Under the pieces are notes generated by a model, which saw nothing but the letters and a program-made list of their open reading frames with translations, was not told where the DNA came from and did not search any database. From Marinibacterium anthonyi (GTDB taxonomy: Bacteria; Pseudomonadota; Alphaproteobacteria; Rhodobacterales; Rhodobacteraceae): a stretch of 64,000 nucleotides of DNA. Made by a program: the position numbers and the translations under genes. Positions 44,370 to 53,635 of the stretch are shown here, piece after piece (positions within the stretch are counted from its first letter, which is position 1; each line of letters starts with the position of its first letter). The stretch is from contig CP031585.1 of the NCBI GenBank assembly GCA_003217735.2, positions 1,537,501-1,601,500 of the forward strand, read 5' to 3'.

Positions 44370-46040
44370 TCAGTGGGCGTGGCCCTTGTCCCAGTCCTCC
44401 TGTTTCGGAAGCTGCTCGAACGTGTGTTCGGGCGGCGGGGAGGGCAGGGTGAATTCCAGCGTATCGGCGTATTCGTTCCAGTAGTTCGGCCGGGTTTCCA
44501 CGGCGCCCTTGCGGATCGTGTAGAAGACGATGCCGAAGAACAGCAGGAACGAGGCGAAGCTGATCAGCGCGCCGGTCGACGAGACAGCGTTCCAGAAGGC
44601 GAAGGCCTCGGGGTAGTCGATGTAACGCCGCGGCATGCCCTGACGGCCCAGGAAGTGCTGGGGGAAAAAGGTCAGGTTGACGCCGATGAAGAACAGCCAG
44701 AAGTGCAGCTTGCCCAGTTTCTCGGAATACATGCGGCCGGTCATCTTGGGCAGGTAGTAGTAGACGCCCGCGAAGATGGTGAAGGCCGCGCCCATCGACA
44801 TGGTGTAGTGGAAGTGCGCCACCACGTAGTAGGTGTCGTGGTAGTAGCGGTCGACGCCCGCCTGGGACAGGACCACGCCGGTCACGCCGCCGACGGTGAA
44901 CAGGAACAGGAAGCCGAAGGCGAACAGCATCGGCGTCTTGAACTCGATCGACCCGCCCCACATCGTTGCGATCCACGAGAAGATCTTGATCCCCGTGGGG
45001 ACCGCGATGACCATGGTCGCCAGCATGAAGTAGGCCTGCTGGTTCAGCGTCAGGCCGACCGTGTACATGTGGTGCGCCCAGACGACGAAGCCGATGCCGC
45101 CGATCGCGATCAGCGCCCAGACCATCGGCAGGTAACCGAAGACCGGCTTCTTGGCGAAGGTGGCGATCACGTGGGAGATCAGGCCGAAGCCCGGCAGGAT
45201 CACGATGTAGACTTCGGGATGGCCGAAGAACCACAGGATGTGCTGGTAGAGGATCGGATCCCCGCCGCCGGCCGCGTCGAAGAAGGTGAAGCCGAAGTTG
45301 CGGTCCATCAGCAGCATGGTGATCGCGCCGGCCAGCACGGGCAGGGCCAGCAGGATCAGCCACGAGGTGACGAAGATCGACCAGGCGAACAGCGGCACCT
45401 TGAACAATGTCATGCCCGGGGCGCGCATGTTCAGGAAGGTGGTGATCATGTTGATCGCGCCCAGGATCGACGAGGCCCCCGACAGGTGCACCGCGAAGAT
45501 GGCGAAATCCATCGACATGCCGCTTTCATGCACCGACAGCGGCGGGTACAGAACCCAGCCCACGCCGGCGCCCAGCTGGTCGTTGCCGCCCGGCGCGAAG
45601 ACCGAACAGATCGCCAGCGAGGTCCCCGCCACGTAAAGCCAGTAGCTGAGGTTGTTCATCCGCGGGAACGCCATGTCCGGCGCGCCGATCTGCAACGGCA
45701 TGAAGTAGTTGCCAAAGCCCCCGAACAGCGCCGGGATGATGACGAAGAACATCATCAGGATGCCGTGGCCGGTGATCAGCACGTTCCAGAGGTGACCGTT
45801 GGGCGTGCATTCCCCCGAGCCGGGAAAGATCCGCGCCCCCTCCAGGCACATGAACTGGACTCCGGGTTCCATCAGCTCAAGCCGCATGTAGACGGTGAAG
45901 CTGACCGAGATCAGGCCCACGAACGCCGCGGTGATCAGGTATAGGATCCCGATGTCCTTGTGGTTGGTCGACATGAACCAGCGGGTGAAAAAGCCGCGCT
46001 CGTCTTCATGCTCGTGACCGTGAATGGCTGCATCCGCCAT
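44370..46040 (-). CDS. ctaD: Cytochrome c oxidase subunit I (aa3 type)
   Basis: The catalytic subunit of the aa3 terminal oxidase, carrying heme a, heme a3 and CuB. The protein has 556 residues and twelve helices. Metal ligands and channels: [11 protein letters not shown] (heme a His), the [13 protein letters not shown] motif with CuB His and the cross-linked Tyr, [10 protein letters not shown] with the two CuB His, [18 protein letters not shown] with heme a3 and heme a His, and the D-channel Asp/Asn region NGHLWN. AGGAGGCACATTG precedes the ATG at 46040. Other cox genes are not adjacent. An FNR-type box lies 100 bases upstream. Confidence 0.97.
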   Translation of the reverse strand: MADAAIHGHEHEDERGFFTRWFMSTNHKDIGILYLITAAFVGLISVSFTVYMRLELMEPGVQFMCLEGARIFPGSGECTPNGHLWNVLITGHGILMMFFVIIPALFGGFGNYFMPLQIGAPDMAFPRMNNLSYWLYVAGTSLAICSVFAPGGNDQLGAGVGWVLYPPLSVHESGMSMDFAIFAVHLSGASSILGAINMITTFLNMRAPGMTLFKVPLFAWSIFVTSWLILLALPVLAGAITMLLMDRNFGFTFFDAAGGGDPILYQHILWFFGHPEVYIVILPGFGLISHVIATFAKKPVFGYLPMVWALIAIGGIGFVVWAHHMYTVGLTLNQQAYFMLATMVIAVPTGIKIFSWIATMWGGSIEFKTPMLFAFGFLFLFTVGGVTGVVLSQAGVDRYYHDTYYVVAHFHYTMSMGAAFTIFAGVYYYLPKMTGRMYSEKLGKLHFWLFFIGVNLTFFPQHFLGRQGMPRRYIDYPEAFAFWNAVSSTGALISFASFLLFFGIVFYTIRKGAVETRPNYWNEYADTLEFTLPSPPPEHTFEQLPKQEDWDKGHAH

Positions 46041-46457
46041 CAATGTGCCTCCTGTTGCGTCACGGGCCCGCCTCCTCCGACGGCGCCGATAATCATTCAA
46101 GTTCTAGAATGCCGGATGCTGTGCATCAATGCCGCAGGTTGATCTGGATCAAGAAAAATTGACGCGGGGCAGGGGGTGGCCGGGCGCTTTGGCAACCCGA
46201 TCCACGACCTTGGTGTGCGTTGACGCCGGGACCCGGGCGGCGGGTGAAGATCCGGTGACCGGAAAAGGCCATCTGACCCGGGTGGGCGGGGGGCTGCCGG
46301 CTTGGGCCTGCTCGGGTCGACTCGGGCCTGGTCGAGCCGCCTCGGGCCGAGTCGCCGCCTTTTTCCGCCAAACGACCGGCCCGGCGCCGGATTTCTTGAC
46401 CTCGCCGGGGTGGCACCGCACAAACATCCCGACCCCAAGCCGAGGAGCGCAATCGCG
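46041..46457. other. Intergenic region between divergent ctaD and HIT genes
   Basis: This 417-base stretch holds the ctaD leader, a TTCTAGAA palindrome (46103-46110), a perfect FNR box (46139-46152) and a GC-rich tract with repeated CTCGGG (46313-46350). No additional gene is supported; open frames here are GC-rich shadows without a ribosome-binding site. Confidence 0.6.
46139..46152. promoter_or_regulatory. FNR/FnrL box upstream of ctaD
   Basis: TTGATCTGGATCAA matches the FNR consensus TTGAT-N4-ATCAA exactly. Its centre is about 105 bases before the ctaD ATG. In Rhodobacteraceae FnrL controls genes of the aerobic/anaerobic respiratory switch, so oxygen control of the aa3 oxidase is likely; activation or repression cannot be told from sequence. 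Confidence 0.8.
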
Positions 46458-46901
46458 ATGGACTACAGCCCCGAGCCTTATGCCGACGACAATATCTTTG
46501 CCAGGATCCTGCGCGAGGAGATCCCGTCGTTCCGTGTCTACGAGGATGCCGACACGGTGGTCTTCATGGACATCATGCCCCGCGTCGCCGGTCACATGCT
46601 GGTGATTCCCAAGACGCCCTGCCGCAACATGCTGGATGCCTCGGCCGAACAGCTGACCGCCTGCCTGATGACGGCGCAGAAGGTGTCACTGGCGCTGCTG
46701 GGCGCGCCTTACGGGGCCGACGGGGTGACGTTGCAGCAGTTCAACGAACCGGCGGGCGGGCAGGAGGTCTATCACCTGCATTTCCACATCCTGCCCCGCC
46801 GCGACGGCGACAGCCTGCGCCCGCCCGGACAGATGGCCGACATGGAAGACCTCAAGGCCGAAGCCGAACGGATCCGCGCGGCGATCGAAGCGGCCGGGTG
46901 A
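46458..46901 (+). CDS. HIT-family nucleotide hydrolase/transferase
   Basis: A 147-residue histidine-triad protein. Features: NIFARILREEIPSFRVYEDADTVVFMDI, PRVAGHMLVIPKTPCRN, QQFNEPAGGQEVYHLHFHILPR with the His-x-His-x-His triad, and the C-terminal helix MEDLKAEAERIRAAIEAAG. Members hydrolyse nucleotide phosphoramidates or AMP conjugates. The ATG at 46458 has CGAGGAGC upstream; the frame stays open for 52 codons further but those residues are not conserved in style. Convergent with the next gene, 13 bases between stops. Confidence 0.93.
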   Translation: MDYSPEPYADDNIFARILREEIPSFRVYEDADTVVFMDIMPRVAGHMLVIPKTPCRNMLDASAEQLTACLMTAQKVSLALLGAPYGADGVTLQQFNEPAGGQEVYHLHFHILPRRDGDSLRPPGQMADMEDLKAEAERIRAAIEAAG

Positions 46902-46914
46902 CGGCGCGCCCGGC

Positions 46915-47622
46915 TCAATAGCCGGGGCGCAGGTCCAGGCCGATCCGGCGCCCGAAGGTGGTGCGGCCGCGGCCCCCGAAATCCAGCTTGATGCCGGCGC
47001 CGATATAGGTGTCGCCGGCATCGAGCCCGAAGAGATTGGTATCGCTGGTCCCGGCCTCGGCATAAAAGCCGGAGCGATCCGACAGGGCGTAGTCGAAGCC
47101 GAGGTTCAGCCGGGTATTGTCGCCGCTGGCATCGGCGCTGGCATGATCCAGCCCGGCCCGCGCGTTCAGACCGCCGCCCAGGTCGCGCGTCAGCGCCATC
47201 CCGAACAGAAGCGCGGTGTCGTCGCTGGCATCGAAGCCGCCGAAATAGGCTTCGGCGCTGAGGTCGGGCGCCAGGTCCAGCCCGCCTTCCAGCCCGTAGA
47301 TCGTGCCGTTTCGGCCGTCGGCCTCGTCCATGCCCAGGTAGGCGCCGAAGGTGGTGACGGAATTGGGCCGGTAGATGCCGTGCAGCGCGCCGGTGACGTC
47401 GTCGTCCAGCAGGTCATAGCCGGAATATCCAAGGTCCAGCTGGGTCGAGAAGGTGTTGTTCAGACCGAATTCCGCCTGTCCGCGCACGGCGGGCCCGTAA
47501 AGGCCAAGGTCGGTCTCGGGGACCGACCGGTTTATTTCGGCCGTGCCGCCGATCAGCTCGAATGCGCCCGCCGCAGGAGCGAGACACATCGCCGCCATCG
47601 CGATGGCACCAACCTTCGTCAT
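46915..47622 (-). CDS. Outer-membrane beta-barrel-like protein
   Basis: A 235-residue protein with a signal peptide (MTKVGAIAMAAMCLAPAAGA). The mature part alternates polar and hydrophobic residues in repeated strands such as GLYGPAVRGQAEFGLNN, FSTQLDLGYSGYDL, LGMDEADGRNGTIYGLEGGL and RSGFYAEAGTSDTN, and the chain ends in an aromatic residue (DLRPGY). This pattern suits a small outer-membrane barrel of 8 to 12 strands. No specific family can be named. The start at 47622 is set by the signal peptide; the frame is open 14 codons further up. Confidence 0.75.
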   Translation of the reverse strand: MTKVGAIAMAAMCLAPAAGAFELIGGTAEINRSVPETDLGLYGPAVRGQAEFGLNNTFSTQLDLGYSGYDLLDDDVTGALHGIYRPNSVTTFGAYLGMDEADGRNGTIYGLEGGLDLAPDLSAEAYFGGFDASDDTALLFGMALTRDLGGGLNARAGLDHASADASGDNTRLNLGFDYALSDRSGFYAEAGTSDTNLFGLDAGDTYIGAGIKLDFGGRGRTTFGRRIGLDLRPGY

Positions 47623-47732
47623 GCGCCTGCTCCGATACCAGCCGGCGGACGTCCCGCCGATCACGGCAGGATAGGGATCCGCCGCCCCCCGGTCAACGCG
47701 ACGGGGCGACGCCCCCGAAGATGTGGCCGTCC

Positions 47733-47765
47733 CGTCACGCCGCCGTCACGCCGCCGTCACGCCGC
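47733..47765 (+). repeat. 11-bp tandem repeat, three exact units
   Basis: CGTCACGCCGC is repeated three times without change in the divergent leader region between the beta-barrel gene and the cation exporter. Confidence 0.93.
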
Positions 47766-47853
47766 TGCCCCGTGACCGTCCTGCGGCAATCCGGGGCACC
47801 CCCTTGTCGCCGCGCATCACACGCGCGACTATGCGGCAACGCAGCGAGGTCCC

Positions 47854-48801
47854 ATGCCCCACGATCATTCCCACGATCACCACGGTCACGATCACCACCA
47901 TCATCACCATGTCGACATCGAAGGCGGCGACCGCCGCCTGGTCTGGGCGGTGGCCGTGAACATCGGCCTGACGTTCGCCCAGGTGATCGGCGGCATCTTC
48001 TCGGGCTCGCTGGCCCTGATCGCCGATGCGCTGCACAATTTCTCGGACGCCATCGCGCTGATCATCGCGGTCCTGGCCCGCCGCATCGCCCGGCGCCCGG
48101 CCGATGCAGGCATGAGCTTTGGCTACGGCCGGGCCGAGATGGTGGCCGCGCTGATCAACTACACCACGCTGATCATCCTGGCGCTCTACCTGGCCTACGA
48201 AGGCGTCATGCGGCTGTTCGCCCCCGAACCCGTCGCCGGCTGGACGATGATCTGGATTACCTGCATCGCGCTGGCGGTCGACATCGCCACCGCGGTGCTG
48301 ACCTACACGATGTCGCGCGATTCCCTGAACATACGCGCCGCCTTCATCCACAACATCGCCGATGCCCTGGGTTCGGTCGCGGTGATCGTCGCGGGCGTGC
48401 TGGTGCTGTACTTCCAGTGGTACTGGGTCGATGCGGTGGTGACCCTGATGATCTCGGGCTATATCCTGATGCACGTCAAGGCCGACATGGGCGAGGTCAT
48501 TCGCGTCCTGATGCTGGCCAGCCCGCGCCGGCTGGACACGCACGAGGTCATCGACACAATGCGCGACGTGTCAGGGGTGGACAGCGTGCACCACGTCCAT
48601 GTCTGGCAGATGCAGGAAAAGGACACCGCGCTCGACGCCCATATCGTGATCGCCGCCGGCGATTGGGACCGCGCCGACGCGATCAAGGCGGAACTCAAGA
48701 TGCGCCTGTCCGACGGCTATTCCATCACCCATGCCACGCTGGAACTGGAATGCGCCCGCCACGCCTGCACCGATGCCCCGCTGATCGGACATCCGGCCTG
48801 A
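47854..48801 (+). CDS. Cation diffusion facilitator (Zn/Co/Cd-type exporter)
   Basis: A 315-residue CDF transporter that exports divalent metal in exchange for protons. The N-terminus is His-rich (HDHSHDHHGHDHHHHHHVD), a cytoplasmic metal-binding tail. Six helices follow. Metal sites appear as ADALHNFSDAIAL in helix 2 and AAFIHNIADALGS in helix 5, both the H-x-x-x-D type typical of zinc transporters. The C-terminal dimer domain has VHHVHVWQMQEKDTALDAHI and a final Cys/His segment (LECARHACTD). The ATG at 47854 is close to a poor ribosome-binding site. Confidence 0.94.
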   Translation: MPHDHSHDHHGHDHHHHHHVDIEGGDRRLVWAVAVNIGLTFAQVIGGIFSGSLALIADALHNFSDAIALIIAVLARRIARRPADAGMSFGYGRAEMVAALINYTTLIILALYLAYEGVMRLFAPEPVAGWTMIWITCIALAVDIATAVLTYTMSRDSLNIRAAFIHNIADALGSVAVIVAGVLVLYFQWYWVDAVVTLMISGYILMHVKADMGEVIRVLMLASPRRLDTHEVIDTMRDVSGVDSVHHVHVWQMQEKDTALDAHIVIAAGDWDRADAIKAELKMRLSDGYSITHATLELECARHACTDAPLIGHPA

Positions 48802-48813
48802 TGCCGCGCGGCT

Positions 48814-48842
48814 GCTGCTTCTTTCTGGCTTGAAATACCCGG
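48814..48842 (+). repeat. Half copy E of the dispersed element
   Basis: TGCTGCTTCTTTCTGGCTTG then AAATACCCGG follows the stop of the cation exporter by 12 bases. It matches the right arm of element F (CTTCTTCTTGGCTTAAATACC or its partner CTTGGCTTCAAATACCC) and has the same orientation relative to the upstream gene. Confidence 0.65.
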
Positions 48843-48855
48843 CCGAAGTCCCGCC

Positions 48856-49542
48856 TCAGGCACTGTCCCCGGTCAGGGGCGACGGCGTCTCCAGGTTGCC
48901 GAAGACATCGGCGAAACACCGCCGCAGCGCCACGTCAAGGTCCGTCATCGTCACCGGCAGGCCCAGGTCCACCAGGCTGGTCACCCCGTGCTCGGTGATG
49001 CCGCAGGGCACGATTCCGCTGAAATGCTCCAGCTCCGGGTCCACGTTGACCGATATGCCGTGAAAGCTCACCCATTTGCGCAGGCGGATGCCGATGGCGG
49101 CGATCTTGTCCTCGACCACCGCGCCACTGGCCGACCGCAGCTTTTCGGGCCGTTCCACCCAGACGCCGACACGGCCGTCCCGCACGTGGCCCGTGATGTT
49201 GAACTGATCCAGGGTGGCGATGACCCAGGCCTCAAGATCGGCCACGAAGCGGCGCACGTCATGGCCCCGGCGCCCGACATCCAGCATCACGTAGATCACC
49301 CGCTGGCCCGGCCCGTGATAGGTGTATTGCCCGCCGCGCCGGGTCTGGTGCACCGGAAAGCGGTCGGGCTGCACCAGGTCCCTTGGATCGGCCGAGGTTC
49401 CGGCCGTGTAAAGCGGCGCATGCTCCACCAGCCAGATGCATTCATCCGCGGTGCCGGTGGCGATCGCGGCCGCGCGGGTCTCCATGAAGGCAACGGCCTC
49501 GTCGTAGTCCGTCAACCCGTCCGTGGTGATCCATTCGACCAT
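48856..49542 (-). CDS. lipB: Octanoyltransferase (lipoate biosynthesis)
   Basis: Transfers octanoyl from acyl carrier protein to lipoyl domains of 2-oxoacid dehydrogenases and the glycine cleavage system. The protein has 228 residues. Signature: [21 protein letters not shown], then [20 protein letters not shown] with the catalytic Lys, and the acyl-thioester Cys in [17 protein letters not shown]. The start [16 protein letters not shown] at 49542 was preferred because the upstream open frame is Arg/Ser-rich and unlike the family. Divergent from the following gene. Confidence 0.95.
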   Translation of the reverse strand: MVEWITTDGLTDYDEAVAFMETRAAAIATGTADECIWLVEHAPLYTAGTSADPRDLVQPDRFPVHQTRRGGQYTYHGPGQRVIYVMLDVGRRGHDVRRFVADLEAWVIATLDQFNITGHVRDGRVGVWVERPEKLRSASGAVVEDKIAAIGIRLRKWVSFHGISVNVDPELEHFSGIVPCGITEHGVTSLVDLGLPVTMTDLDVALRRCFADVFGNLETPSPLTGDSA

Positions 49543-49757
49543 GTCCGCCTCCGCTGAACCGTGGCCGGCAGATGCCACGGGCGCGGTCCCGCCTGCAAGA
49601 GCCCCTGCATGCGCGGGGGAACCGGCACTGCCCTGCCGGCGTTTCCCGACGGAATGGGCGGGTTGTCGCGTGTAAGCCGTGTAAGCTCCGCATGGGACTG
49701 GCGCAAACCCGTTTTGCGCCGCAATCTGTACGCAAAAAGCTAATCGAGAGGCTCGAG

Positions 49758-51002
49758 ATGACCATGAAACGCGCGCTGACCTGCACCCTTGCCGGGGCCA
49801 TGGCCCTGGCGCCGATTTCCCGTGCATCGGCTGATACCGGCAGTTTCGTCGCCGGTGCCGCGATCGGGGGCCTTCTGGGCCACCTCGCGACCAAGAATTA
49901 CGACAAGAAACACACCGTGGTGCCGCAGGCGACCGCCCCCGCGACATCGTCGACCGCCTCGTCCTCCGGGACGAAACCCGCGGCGCGTCCAGCGGGCATT
50001 CCGTCGACCCAGGAAGGGCGCGAAGTGCAGGCGTCGCTGAACTATTTCGCCTTCGATGCCGGCCCCGTCGACGGCCAGATCGGCAAGAAGACCCGCGACG
50101 CCATTTCGGAGTACCAAGGCTACCTTGGCTATCCGGTCACCGGCGAACTGACGAGCTTTGAACAGGATTTCCTGACCGACGCGCATGAACGCGCCATGGC
50201 CAGCGGTGCCGTGCCCGGGTCCGAACAGGCCAGGGGCCTTCTCAAGGTCTACATGGCCGGGCTGTCCGAACCCAAGGCCGACAGCTCGGACGGCCTGCCG
50301 ACCTTCCAGGTCTCGGCGACGCCGGATTCGCTGTCGGACATGTGCGCCTCGGTCTCGCGCAAGGCGCAGGACAACGGCGGCTACGGCACCATACACCAGG
50401 CGATGAACGCGCCGATCGACGTGCTTCACGAACAATTCTGCATGGCCCGGACCGACGCCATATCGGATGCACAGGCGATGTCGGCCAAGGTGGCCGACGC
50501 CGACGCGGCCGAGATCAAGCGACAATGCGCGGGCTTCGGCCCCGTGATGGCGCCGATGGTCACGGGCCTGTCCACCGAACCCCGCGACGAGATCGTGCGC
50601 CAGGCCGCTTACGTGCTGGCCGACTCGGGCGGCAACCCCGACCAGATGATCGACGTGGGCAAGATCTGCCTGGGCGTCGGATACGAGACCGACGACATGG
50701 CCGTGGCGCTGGGATCGGCCCTGGTGCTGGTCGCGCTGGGGCAGGGGCCCTATGGCGAACTGGTCGGCCACCACCTGGCCGGCGGTTTCGGCACGCCGGT
50801 CGCCCCGGGCAAGGCGGTGGATTGGTATTCGGCCGCCTTCGATGCGGTCGAGAGCGGGCAGCAGGCGGTCTTTGATCCCGCCAACCCGGACCGGATCACC
50901 CTGCTTGAGACCGCTGTCGACCGCGCCTATGACGCGTCGATCAAGCCCCAGCCGGTGTCGCAGCCGGCCGACAGCCTGCCGACCTTTACCACCGGCAACT
51001 GA
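49758..51002 (+). CDS. Secreted peptidoglycan-binding-domain protein, paralogue 1
   Basis: A 414-residue protein with a signal peptide ([25 protein letters not shown]). A glycine-zipper-like [20 protein letters not shown] follows. Residues about 90-145 form a PG_binding_1 domain ([42 protein letters not shown]). The C-terminal 240 residues ([57 protein letters not shown]) form a domain I do not recognise but which recurs in the next gene. Cysteines are spaced alike in both. It probably acts at the cell wall. GAGAGGCTCGAG precedes the ATG. Confidence 0.82.
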   Translation: MTMKRALTCTLAGAMALAPISRASADTGSFVAGAAIGGLLGHLATKNYDKKHTVVPQATAPATSSTASSSGTKPAARPAGIPSTQEGREVQASLNYFAFDAGPVDGQIGKKTRDAISEYQGYLGYPVTGELTSFEQDFLTDAHERAMASGAVPGSEQARGLLKVYMAGLSEPKADSSDGLPTFQVSATPDSLSDMCASVSRKAQDNGGYGTIHQAMNAPIDVLHEQFCMARTDAISDAQAMSAKVADADAAEIKRQCAGFGPVMAPMVTGLSTEPRDEIVRQAAYVLADSGGNPDQMIDVGKICLGVGYETDDMAVALGSALVLVALGQGPYGELVGHHLAGGFGTPVAPGKAVDWYSAAFDAVESGQQAVFDPANPDRITLLETAVDRAYDASIKPQPVSQPADSLPTFTTGN

Positions 51003-51047
51003 CCGGCCAGGGGCCTTCGGGGCCCCTGCCACGGATCAACCTCTTGA

Positions 51048-51080
51048 CGCACTGTCAGTTTTTTACTGGCGGTGCGTTTT
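51048..51080 (+). terminator. Terminator between the two paralogues
   Basis: CGCAC and GTGCG close a stem with an inner CAGT/ACTG helix around a T-rich loop, followed by TTTT. A second GC hairpin, CAGGGGCC with GGCCCCTG (51008-51028), lies just before it. The two genes are therefore probably transcribed separately. Confidence 0.65.
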
Positions 51081-51223
51081 CGTTGGGGGGGGCGGATTTG
51101 ATTAATGATTAATTTCATAACCGGAGAAGTATTTATTCAGTGTTAAGAAAGTCCGTGATTTGATCGCCAAGGTTTCGGTTTGGCATTTTCTGTTGGGGAA
51201 TTGTCGCCGAATCGGTATCCTGT

Positions 51224-51239
51224 AATTACCCTGGTAATT
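51224..51239. promoter_or_regulatory. Operator-like palindrome in an AT-rich leader
   Basis: AATTACC-CT-GGTAATT is a perfect inverted repeat 33 bases before the ATG of the second paralogue. The surrounding 51090-51271 is visibly richer in A and T than the rest of the window and contains ATTAATGATTAAT. It is probably a promoter with a regulator site; the regulator is unknown. Confidence 0.55.
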
Positions 51240-51271
51240 CTTGATGCAATGAAATTTCGGGATATGTCTCC

Positions 51272-52882
51272 ATGATCACTTCACAGATAAAATTGGCCTG
51301 CGCTGTCGCGCTTGGTTTGAATTTCAGCGTATCCACTGCACAGGCCAGTGATCTTGGGGCGGCAATCGTCGGCGGGATCATCGGTGGCGCAATTGCGGGA
51401 TCCGTACCGAAGAAGACGTATAAAAAGACCTATACGAAATCCTATTCGTCTTCCTCGGGAAATTCGGTCGTCCGGCAGCAAAACCGCGAGATGCAATCGG
51501 CGCTGAATTATTTCAACTTTCCGGCGGGCTCTCCTGATGGTGTCGTCGGCAGCAAGACCCGCGTGGCGGCGTCGCAGTATCAGGTGTTCATGGGGTATCC
51601 CGCGACCGGCAGCCTGACGCAGTATGAACGCGATTTCCTTGTCGCCTCGTACAACCGCGCCCAGATCGGCGGGCCCGAGGTCATCAAGGCCATGCAGGGC
51701 CCGAACGGTGTCCGCGGGCTGCTGCGCACCTGGCGCGATGAGGCCGCCGGCGTGAAGACGGCCGGCAACAGCTATGGCGGTCTGCCGATCGAGGTCAGCG
51801 AAGCCATCGACGAAATCGCCGAAAGCTCGGAACCCAGTGCCGAGCAGCTTCTGCAGCGGTCCGGCTTCCTCATGCTGGCCGATCTCAACAACGACGGGCG
51901 GAACGATTACGTCATCGACACCTCGGTGTCGGGCAGTTCGTTCTGGTGCGGTGCGTCGCATTGCGCGGTCATGGTCTTCGCATCGACCCCGAACGGGTAC
52001 GAGCGCAACGATTTCCAGGCGCGCGAGGTGACGACGGCCAACTTCTCCTGCCACCAGGGTCTGTGCCGGATGAACGAACCGACCACGATGATGGCGGCCG
52101 ACAGCGCACCGGCCCCGGCGCCGACCCAGCCCGCGGCACCGCCCACGACGATGGCGTCCGCCCCTTCGTCGATCCCGACCTTCAACGTCGCCACGCCTGC
52201 CGCGCCCGAGGTGTCTTTGGCCAGCATGTGCAGCAAGGTCGCCCTATTGACCAGCTCCAACGGCGGCTTCATGACGGTCAGCAACATGACCGACCCGAAC
52301 CTGGCGCTGAACGAACAGTTCTGCCTGACGCGGACCTATGCGATCAGCACCGGCGAACAGCTGGTCGCCAAGGTCCAGGGCGCCACGCCGGCCCAGATCG
52401 ACGCCCAGTGCGACGCCTTCGAACCCGTGCTTGCCCCCTTTGTCGCCAGCCTCGCGCAAGAGGACAGCCAGGCGGTGCGCACCAAGGTGCAGAAGTTCGT
52501 GCTGCAGTCGAACATGACGCTCGAGCAGCTGGCGACCACGGCCGAGATCTGCCTGTTCTCCGGCTATCGTCGGGACAAGATGGATATCGCCCTGGGCTCG
52601 GCGCTGGTGATGATCGGGATCGGGCAGGTGCCCTATGCGGAACTGGTCGGCCATCACCTGTCGCAGGGCTTCGGCGTGCCGGAGTCGGGGGAGCGTGCCA
52701 GGGGCTGGTATCAGATGGCGGTTTCGGCGCTGAGTGCGGGCGCCGAACCCGTCTTTGCCCCGGGCCAGCCCGAGCGGGTACAGGTGATCGAAGCGGCCGC
52801 GCTTGAGCTTGCTCCGGCGCCGGAGCAGGCAGTGTCCGCATCGGCCCCGTCGGGTGGGTTGCCGGCGTTCCAACTGAAGTGA
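51272..52882 (+). CDS. Secreted peptidoglycan-binding-domain protein, paralogue 2
   Basis: A 536-residue relative of the preceding gene. Signal peptide MITSQIKLACAVALGLNFSV ending near AQA, a glycine-zipper stretch LGAAIVGGIIGGAIAGSV, a Lys/Tyr/Ser-rich linker, then PG_binding_1 (MQSALNYFNFPAGSPDGVVG, TRVAASQYQVFMGYPATGSL). An insertion absent from paralogue 1 carries a calcium-loop-like ADLNNDGRNDYVID and three Cys. The same C-terminal domain follows (IPTFNVATPAAPEVSLASMC, EQFCLTRTYAIS, ALGSALVMIGIGQVPYAELVGHH). A strong terminator ends it. Confidence 0.83.
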   Translation: MITSQIKLACAVALGLNFSVSTAQASDLGAAIVGGIIGGAIAGSVPKKTYKKTYTKSYSSSSGNSVVRQQNREMQSALNYFNFPAGSPDGVVGSKTRVAASQYQVFMGYPATGSLTQYERDFLVASYNRAQIGGPEVIKAMQGPNGVRGLLRTWRDEAAGVKTAGNSYGGLPIEVSEAIDEIAESSEPSAEQLLQRSGFLMLADLNNDGRNDYVIDTSVSGSSFWCGASHCAVMVFASTPNGYERNDFQAREVTTANFSCHQGLCRMNEPTTMMAADSAPAPAPTQPAAPPTTMASAPSSIPTFNVATPAAPEVSLASMCSKVALLTSSNGGFMTVSNMTDPNLALNEQFCLTRTYAISTGEQLVAKVQGATPAQIDAQCDAFEPVLAPFVASLAQEDSQAVRTKVQKFVLQSNMTLEQLATTAEICLFSGYRRDKMDIALGSALVMIGIGQVPYAELVGHHLSQGFGVPESGERARGWYQMAVSALSAGAEPVFAPGQPERVQVIEAAALELAPAPEQAVSASAPSGGLPAFQLK

Positions 52883-52902
52883 AACCAGCCTGAAACGTCC
52901 CG

Positions 52903-52935
52903 AAAGGCCGGTCGTCGTACCGGCCTTTTGTTTTT
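52903..52935 (+). terminator. Rho-independent terminator of paralogue 2
   Basis: AAAGGCCGGT, CGTCGT loop, ACCGGCCTTT followed by TGTTTTT, 20 bases after the stop. Confidence 0.92.
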
Positions 52936-53009
52936 GCTGCAGGTCCCGTTTTTGGCTCTTGAGCTCTCAAGGACGCTCGTCTATACGGCGCGGACCAAGT
53001 CAAGACTGT

Positions 53010-53096
53010 GCGGTCGTGGCGGAATTGGTAGACGCGCAGCGTTGAGGTCGCTGTGGGGTAACTCCCGTGGAAGTTCGAGTCTTCTCGACCGCACCA
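53010..53096 (+). tRNA. tRNA-Leu (anticodon GAG)
   Basis: An 87-nt class II tRNA. Acceptor GCGGTCG (53010-53016) pairs with CGACCGC (53086-53092), followed by encoded ACCA. The anticodon stem CAGCG/CGCTG encloses TTGAGGT, giving anticodon GAG. A long variable arm (GTGGGGTAACTCCCGT) and T-loop GTTCGAGTC are present. Confidence 0.97.
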
Positions 53097-53635
53097 ATCT
53101 TCAACAGACAAGCAGGCGGATGCGGGCGTTTTCGCGTTCTGGACGTGAACCGTGCAGCTAAGTGCGGGACATAGTGATCTCGCCCAGCAAAGTCCAAGTC
53201 TACCGAAAACTCACCTTCGATAGCGGTTTTTGAGTATCTGGCGCTTGGAAGACAATCGGATCAGCAAAGTCGATATGCCCGGAAAATTCGCGGCGGGATA
53301 GGCCGCGTCGTTGACATTTTTGCCGTATATGTGCGGCGCAGAAAATCTACGCTTTGAGATCGCGGGCAGGCCGCACCCCTTCGGATGCGAACAAGATCAG
53401 CTATCTCACTGGGCCCAAATCGTCGAAAATCCGTATTCTCTGCGATTTCCCGCAGAGCGCTCAACTTGGACAGACATTCATTGGTTGGACCGGTGTCAGC
53501 AACGTGCGACGGCTACCCAACGCTACCCAACCCAACCCGACCCGACGGCGCGGGGTGAATACGGCTTTCGGCCTCGCAACTCCTATCCCCAAGGCATATA
53601 TTCCGGGGACGGGGCGTACCTTTCCCGGTCAATTA
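53097..53635. other. 539-base gap downstream of tRNA-Leu, no gene recognised
   Basis: Between tRNA-Leu and the stop of the chemoreceptor-like gene. It looks less GC-rich than its surroundings and has a CTACCCAACG, CTACCCAACC, CAACCCGACC short direct-repeat tract (53513-53543) and a TTGACATTTTTGCCG at 53311. Open frames here are short, have no good ribosome-binding site and resemble nothing. I see no copy of the tRNA 3' end that would mark an attachment site. Confidence 0.5.
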
